From assembly GCA_013420905.1 (NCBI GenBank), contig JAAXNY010000004.1, positions 3,348,001-3,412,000 of the forward strand: 64,000 bases of DNA. Reading direction: 5' to 3'. The stretch's first letter is position 1. Every line of letters starts with the position of its first letter. Origin of the DNA: Collybia mongolica. Its lineage: Eukaryota; Basidiomycota; Agaricomycetes; Agaricales; Clitocybaceae. A model generated the notes under the pieces. It did not search any database. It had not been told where the DNA came from and saw nothing but the letters and a program-made list of their open reading frames with translations. A program made the translations under genes and the position numbers. Positions 58,901 to 64,000 of the stretch are shown one piece after another.

Positions 58901-59117
58901 ACGCCTATTACATCACTTATTCGTGTTTGGTCATTTTAATATTATTCATTTACCGTTTTTCGTTGATTGCTTTACCATTTTGTACCTGGTTCGTATGGAA
59001 AGAGTCTTGTGACGAACCAAGATACACGTCCTCGTTTCTAGCAATTTACGACGTACCTCACCGGAAGTTTTCAGAGCATAGCGGAAAAGGCAGCTCTTTC
59101 GAAATGTTCTACTGGGT

Positions 59118-61050
59118 TTATCCCCGCAAGTACCGTTTATACACAGGATTATTGGTCTCTTCCACGTATGAATAATTTAGCTTCTTTAAATAGTCATCAA
59201 AAGCTTCGTAGTCCGCTGGTGGTACTTGAATACCTGCCAGGACTTTGCCAATATCTTCGCGTGACTTAAGTACGTCAAAGGAGGGCTCATTACGAAGTGA
59301 AAACGAACCAGCGCCGTGATTCCGATAATGGAAAAGAGAAATGTTCCACCCCTGCTGTAAACCTAATAAAAAAGATCGAAGGGCGCCAGGCCGTTCAGGA
59401 AATTCTGTACGAAGTCAGTTAGCCATATCCCGAGGAGCAATGTGTTTGCAATCTACCAAATCGAAACACTCGCTCGTGAGGGACTTGTTGACATCCACCA
59501 ATCATATATCGTGCGTGGCTCTTCGCCATTTCGTCATCACTGATGTCATAGCCTTTCATGTCCGTCGCTTCAAGCGCGGCGAGCACCTCTTTCACTTCGT
59601 TCGTACGCAAGAGTGAATCTACTCGGAAAGACAATAGGACGTGGGCTCTATCACCAGAAACGTTGTATCGATATATGAATTCGGTGACTGCTCGAGGGTG
59701 AATCACAGAGTGTAGAGTGATGAAACTGTTTGAGAGATCAATACGATATATTCTTTATTTTGGTAAGAAATACTTGCCTTCCCGGTCGTTCGGGGATATC
59801 GACGCTTAGAAGGGCTTCCCTGCCTTCTCCGAGTTCGGCACGTTCAGCGACGAATCTCAATCGATCAAAATTCATGTTTGCACCGCTCACGACAGCAACA
59901 AAGCGTTTTTGTGCTCCAACAAGGTTGTTGTCGAGGATATAACGTTTTACGCCAGCAAGGGCAAGGGCACCCGCTGGTTCTGTTATGGAGCGGGTTTCTA
60001 ACAACAATCAAAATTAGAAAGCCTTTTACAAATTAAAGTGGACAGCAAACCTTCGAATATGTCCTTGATCCCAGCACACAGCTCATCATTATCAACTTTG
60101 ACAATACCCTGGAGATGTCGTTTGCAGATCCTAAACGGTTCTTCACCGACGATTTTAACTGCAGTCCCGTCGCTAAAAGGGCCAACGTCTTTGAGTGTGA
60201 CCCGCTCGCCCTTTGTCAAACTCTGGTCCATTGCATCTCCGTCGATCGTTTCAACACCTATGACCATTGTATTTGGGTTCCCGACTCTTTTGACATATTC
60301 ACATATGCCAGCCACCAGTCCTCCTCCACCCACTGCGGCGAAAATACCGTCTATTTTTTCGGAGTCCGCCATTTGTTTTAAGATTTCCATCCCGACTGTG
60401 CCCTGACCCGCGATAACGAGGGGATCATCATATGGTGGTACAAATGCAAGGCCATGTGCGGCAGCAAGCCGAGCACATTCTACCTTCGCCTCATCAAAGT
60501 CCGCGCCGTGTAGAATAACCTTTGCGCCTAGACGGGCTACATTCCGGACTTTGATAGATGGCGTTCCCTTAGGCATAACGATGGTACAAGGTATACCTAG
60601 GCGTGAACCGGATAGTGCGACACCCTGGGCGTGATTGCCTGTAGATTATATCCGTTAGCGCATGATACAGCGACTAATCCACGAGGCAGTAAAAAGGATA
60701 GCTTTTGATGCGTGGAATTACGCACACTAACCAGCGCTGCAAGTTACAACACCCTTCCACCGTTCCTCGTCCGTCAAGCTCGCCATGAAGTTATAAGCAC
60801 CCCTAATTTTGAAGCTGAAGACCTCCTGTAGGTCTTCACGCTTCAACCATATTTGATTCCCGAGCTTTGCGCTAAGATTGTTCGCAAGGACCAAAGGGGT
60901 CTCCTTGATGATTTCATAAACTTTGGATGTCAAGATAAGACGGAGATAATCAGGAGTGTTGTCTGGAGTGAGATAATGTTTTTCGAGTCGAGGATATGAG
61001 AGAGGCTCTGGTGCATGTGAGGCATATTCGAGCGTTGCAGCAGGGGCCAT
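59118..61050 (-). CDS. ILV1: Threonine deaminase/dehydratase (biosynthetic)
   Basis: First committed step of isoleucine synthesis in mitochondria: threonine to 2-oxobutyrate and ammonia, with PLP. Exons 61050-60732, 60638-60051, 59997-59778, 59725-59457, 59404-59118 (560 residues). PLP lysine in [18 protein letters not shown], then [60 protein letters not shown] and the phosphate loop [13 protein letters not shown]. Two ACT-like regulatory domains follow: [20 protein letters not shown] and [16 protein letters not shown], the isoleucine/valine feedback sites. The third intron has a GC donor (GGAAG|GCAAGT), which the ERPGSF motif demands. Convergent with the terpene synthase. Confidence 0.96.
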
Positions 61051-61128
61051 GGAATGGGGAGTTGAGAGGTTCTGTAACTTCGATGACCTTGTTATTTACT
61101 CAATTCGGATCGGAGCATCTTCAGATCA

Positions 61129-61134
61129 GAGTCA
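61129..61134 (-). promoter_or_regulatory. TGACTC (Gcn4/Cpc1-type) core upstream of ILV1
   Basis: TGACTC followed by T lies about 80 bases before the ILV1 start, one mismatch from the full TGACTCA. Amino-acid biosynthetic genes such as ILV1 are classical Gcn4/Cpc1 targets, so the context is apt, but the match is short. Confidence 0.3.
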
Positions 61135-62847
61135 TCGAATAAATTTTGATGGTATCCCACGTGATCCTAGAAGCCGCACTCCATGATATCGCGAAGCAAC
61201 TCAACTTAAGCAGGTTTGGGAAACCGGACATAATTACTGCCCCAAGAAATGTTAGATTCTTCACATACATCGACGAGAGTTTATAACAAGGATAATCATG
61301 CAGTCTCTCTCTATCTGCATCCTGATAACGGGCTCGAACGAATTACAGGCTCGTTTGCCGATAACCTGGGACAAGACTAGAGCCTGAGATATGGGCCGAG
61401 TTCCTGTGGTCATCTGGTGATGCCCCCCCACCATATAAGGATGGTTCATGACTAACTCGCCACCCTGCACTCCGTTGTCATGTCGGAATCTGGTCGGAAT
61501 TTACCAGAATGCGCTTGCGGAAAATTAGACCTGAGTTATACATTCGTTTCAGTCAGCACGAAAATAACATATAGAATCAAATAATTACCGCGAGTTAAGT
61601 ACGGGGATGATAATAGACGTCCCATTTTGATGCAGTATTTTTCCCCAGACTTGCTTTGAATAAAAGAGAGAGCGGAGTAGTGGTGTCAGATGGCCAGATA
61701 TTTTAGTCCTGCCGAATCCGATTCAGACTGTACATGTAGAAGGAGATCCGAGCCGCCGCCTACAACTGTTCTTAACACAGGCGGAACCGCGGTTATACCA
61801 GGGTCACGCCTGTCCAGAGTTTCCGATGGGTAATGTGTAGGGTTGAATCTCTATAGCGGATACACTGGGAGTCATGCCGTGACATTTGAGAAAGTCTGGT
61901 GTATGAGGTCTGTGAGGATTGGAAGGGCGAGTTAAATCCTTGGTTTTTCATCCAAGTGAAATCACTGACGCTTCATTTTTCCGTTCAGAGGAAGCCTACG
62001 TGAATTTCATTCTCTAATAAAATTGGGTGATATGATCGATTTTTGTATTTGATTTTATCTAATTGAAGAGACAAGTATATATAGGCAATCTTGTCAGAAG
62101 AGTTGTCGAGCAGGAAGGTTCTGGTTCACAAGAGGGTGTTCGATGGTTTGTTTTTGATAGGAATGATTGAACTCACTATATTGAAGTCGACTCGGTAAAT
62201 CGTATAGGAGTCCTTGAGAAGTTTGTGGGGGGGAACCTTTCAGGGTTGAAAACGTAAATCAAGATGAGTAAAGTACCCTTGGCCGTTTTGATACGTTCCA
62301 GGTTGGAAAAGGTGTACGTTCATTATGAATCTACTGTTCGAGTGCGACGATAGGGGAAGTTGCTGGCCAAAGCGGGTCGAGATACATTATCTTGGAAACC
62401 CAGCCCCAGAGTGCTTTAATTATGAGGGGGACGGTATGGTTTCCAATTGCCTTTTCAACTTGCTCGAGTGGTTTCAAAGTATATAGAACCTATTGAAGAG
62501 ACCGAAGAATTGTCGCATATCAAGCCTGATCCAAGACTTGGTTGACTCTGGTGAACGAGAGCCTTGAACATCTTCCCTCGATCATGGTGTTGAATTAATA
62601 GCAATCCAAGGAATTTCAATGGGTCCCGAAGCTAACTTGAAATATAGCAGTCCGACGGGCCGGGACCGAGTGCATATCGTAAACTCGACACCGTTTATGC
62701 AGTTGAGAAAGGACAGGCAAAGAAATATGAGGGCCCCCATAAACTCTAAGCGCGTCGCGTCCGTTATGGCATGGTCCAGACGGTTGAAATGTTGACTTGA
62801 GGCTCGAATAATCGGCCAGCCTCGTAGTCGTGATTATTAGGATGTGA

Positions 62848-62867
62848 CGTGACAGTCATGTCACGTG
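62848..62867. promoter_or_regulatory. CGTGACA-N4-TGTCACG palindrome overlapping a CACGTG E-box
   Basis: Seven-base arms with a four-base spacer (62848-62865) run directly into CACGTG (62862-62867), about 130 bases upstream of the PHD-finger gene. bZIP or bHLH factors could bind. The role is inferred from symmetry and position. Confidence 0.4.
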
Positions 62868-62994
62868 GTAATTTCTCGGCGATTAGGACAAAGTAAACGC
62901 CGACGGACGGGAAGGATTTGTTGTGTGCCAGGCATTGGGGGGTGTTGTCCCAACTTTGAACTCCATACGTCCACCTGGTTAAGCACCTCAAATT

Positions 62995-64000
62995 ATGGCC
63001 CAAGCTGCCGCAATGGGCCCGCCACTCTCTCCAAAGGAGATTCGTCGCTCGGGACGTCGTTCAATCCCCTCTGCATCCACCAGCGCCTCCAAATCACCCG
63101 ACCTTGACCCAGCACCCAAGCAAAAGGAGATCATCCATCGCCCAGCTCTTACTTCCAACACCAGTAATGGACGACAGAAACGCCTCAAACAAGAAGACTT
63201 CGATGAGCTCGTCGACGACCGCAAGAATGGCTCGGCACCATCCACCAGCTCTGCGAGCTCTACCCATGGGGCCTCCATCAATGGCCGAGCGAAACGGAAA
63301 CCAAGGGAGAAGGAAAAAGAGAAAGAAAAGCAATCAATGACTGAAGTTGTTGCATCTGAGGCTACACTTGGTCAAGCAGACAATGCAGTCAACAACGGGG
63401 CAGAGGAGGAGGAGCAAGGTATCACGCGTTGTATATGTGGAAGCACTGGTGCGTCTTTCAATATCCAACTGCAATTTACCTATCAAGCTCACATTGTGAC
63501 TCTGTAAGGAGAGGATGACCCGGATGCTGGTGAATTCATGGTTCAGTGTGAGACTTGCAAAGTCTGGCAACACGGGCTGTGCATGGGCTTTGAATCCGAA
63601 GATCAACTACATGACGATGATTACTATTGTGAGATATGCAAACCAACAATGCACGCAGAACTTCTCAAGTATGAAAACAAAGTTTTCTTTCCCGGGCGCT
63701 CCTAATATCATACCCACCAGGAAACTCTCGAACAAGAGGCCCCGTCAAACCTCCGCAACATCCCTTCACAACCCAACTACGGCTCCATCGCGCGTATCAC
63801 GCTCACATTCACCTTCAACGCTCTTGAAACAGCCATCCAAACGAAGAAATACGATGAACAGTAGGGACGCGGCCTTCGATGAGAGCCTCAAGGAGATTAT
63901 TGAGGCAACAGCAGCCGAAGCTGCTGCTGTTCATGATACAGCCAGCGTTACATCTACTGGAAACCACGACCTTAACGATCAACATGACCCCGACGAAGAC
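62995..64000 (+). CDS. CTI6: PHD-finger protein, Cti6-like (3' partial)
   Basis: Exons 62995-63448, 63509-63668 and 63721 to beyond the window. After a basic, Ser/Pro-rich N-terminus with a KRKPREKEKEKEK tract comes one PHD finger: ITRCICGSTGEDDPDAGEFM, VQCETCKVWQHGLCMGF, DDYYCEICKP, giving the C4-H-C3 zinc pattern across the first intron (CxC, CxxC, H-x2-C, CxxC). Yeast Cti6 reads histone marks in the Rpd3L deacetylase complex and has this same ICG-x-DDDxGxxxxCDxCxxWQH pattern. The visible tail is Ser/Thr-rich then acidic. The end of the gene lies outside the window, so the full length is unknown. Confidence 0.85.

Larger units (their letters stand above)
61051..62994. other. 1.9 kb gene-poor region between ILV1 and the PHD-finger gene
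   Basis: A double promoter region: both flanking genes are transcribed away from it. Frames are short on both strands. It contains a TGACTC at 61129-61134 (reverse strand) near ILV1 and a palindrome with an E-box at 62848-62867 near the PHD gene. No repeat or mobile-element hallmark is seen. Confidence 0.5.

Overview
The window is nuclear DNA from a filamentous basidiomycete, most likely an Agaricomycete. Genes are packed on both strands and cut by many introns of about 50-60 bases (roughly 160 introns in 26 genes). They encode ordinary fungal housekeeping proteins plus families typical of mushrooms: a HAD-fused drimane-type terpene synthase, an IFI6/IFI27-like protein, a mushroom-type P450 and a Ser/Thr-rich single-pass membrane protein. 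No ribosomal RNA, CRISPR array or intact transposon was seen, and no tRNA was found by eye. Exon structures were worked out by hand from splice motifs, reading phase and family conservation; coding lengths were checked to be whole codons.

Layout. 1-7000 (minus strand): a Set9/Suv4-20 H4K20 methyltransferase running off the left edge, a five-unit polyubiquitin gene and a FAM72-family protein. 7190-13120 (plus): rRNA-processing Rrp17/Nol12, the Golgi SNARE Bos1, an intact IFI6/IFI27-like gene and a decayed tandem copy of it. 13320-21990 (minus): a metallo-beta-lactamase-fold hydrolase, a Ser/Thr-rich membrane protein and a 16-exon P5B ATPase (Ypk9/ATP13A2 type). 22446-26735: an SDR oxidoreductase and a cytochrome P450 placed tail to tail. 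27990-36880: an Fpr3/4-type FKBP sharing a promoter with ARPC4, a GNAT, the DASH subunit Duo1, a remnant of a GPI-anchored cell-wall protein, and the helicase Dbp10.

36940-48960: tRNA-guanine transglycosylase, a TM9SF/Emp70 protein, mitochondrial tyrosyl-tRNA synthetase, a homoserine-acetyltransferase-family alpha/beta hydrolase, ribosomal protein S23 and an intronless transglutaminase-like protein. 49050-55240: CDP-diacylglycerol synthase, DNA topoisomerase I and complex I subunit B12. 57116-64000: a putative drimane-type sesquiterpene synthase (HAD domain fused to a cyclase domain with a DxDTT motif), threonine deaminase Ilv1, and a Cti6-like PHD protein running off the right edge.

Most genes do not form a pathway; they are linked by shared promoters or convergent ends. 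The clearest specialised-metabolism gene is the terpene synthase. The SDR/P450 pair, about 30 kb away, is a second oxidative module that could act on a small lipophilic substrate, but a link between the two is only speculation. Other points of note are the tandem decay of the IFI6-like copy, repeated intron positions in polyubiquitin, at least four GC-AG introns, several very small exons and three short palindromic promoter elements.
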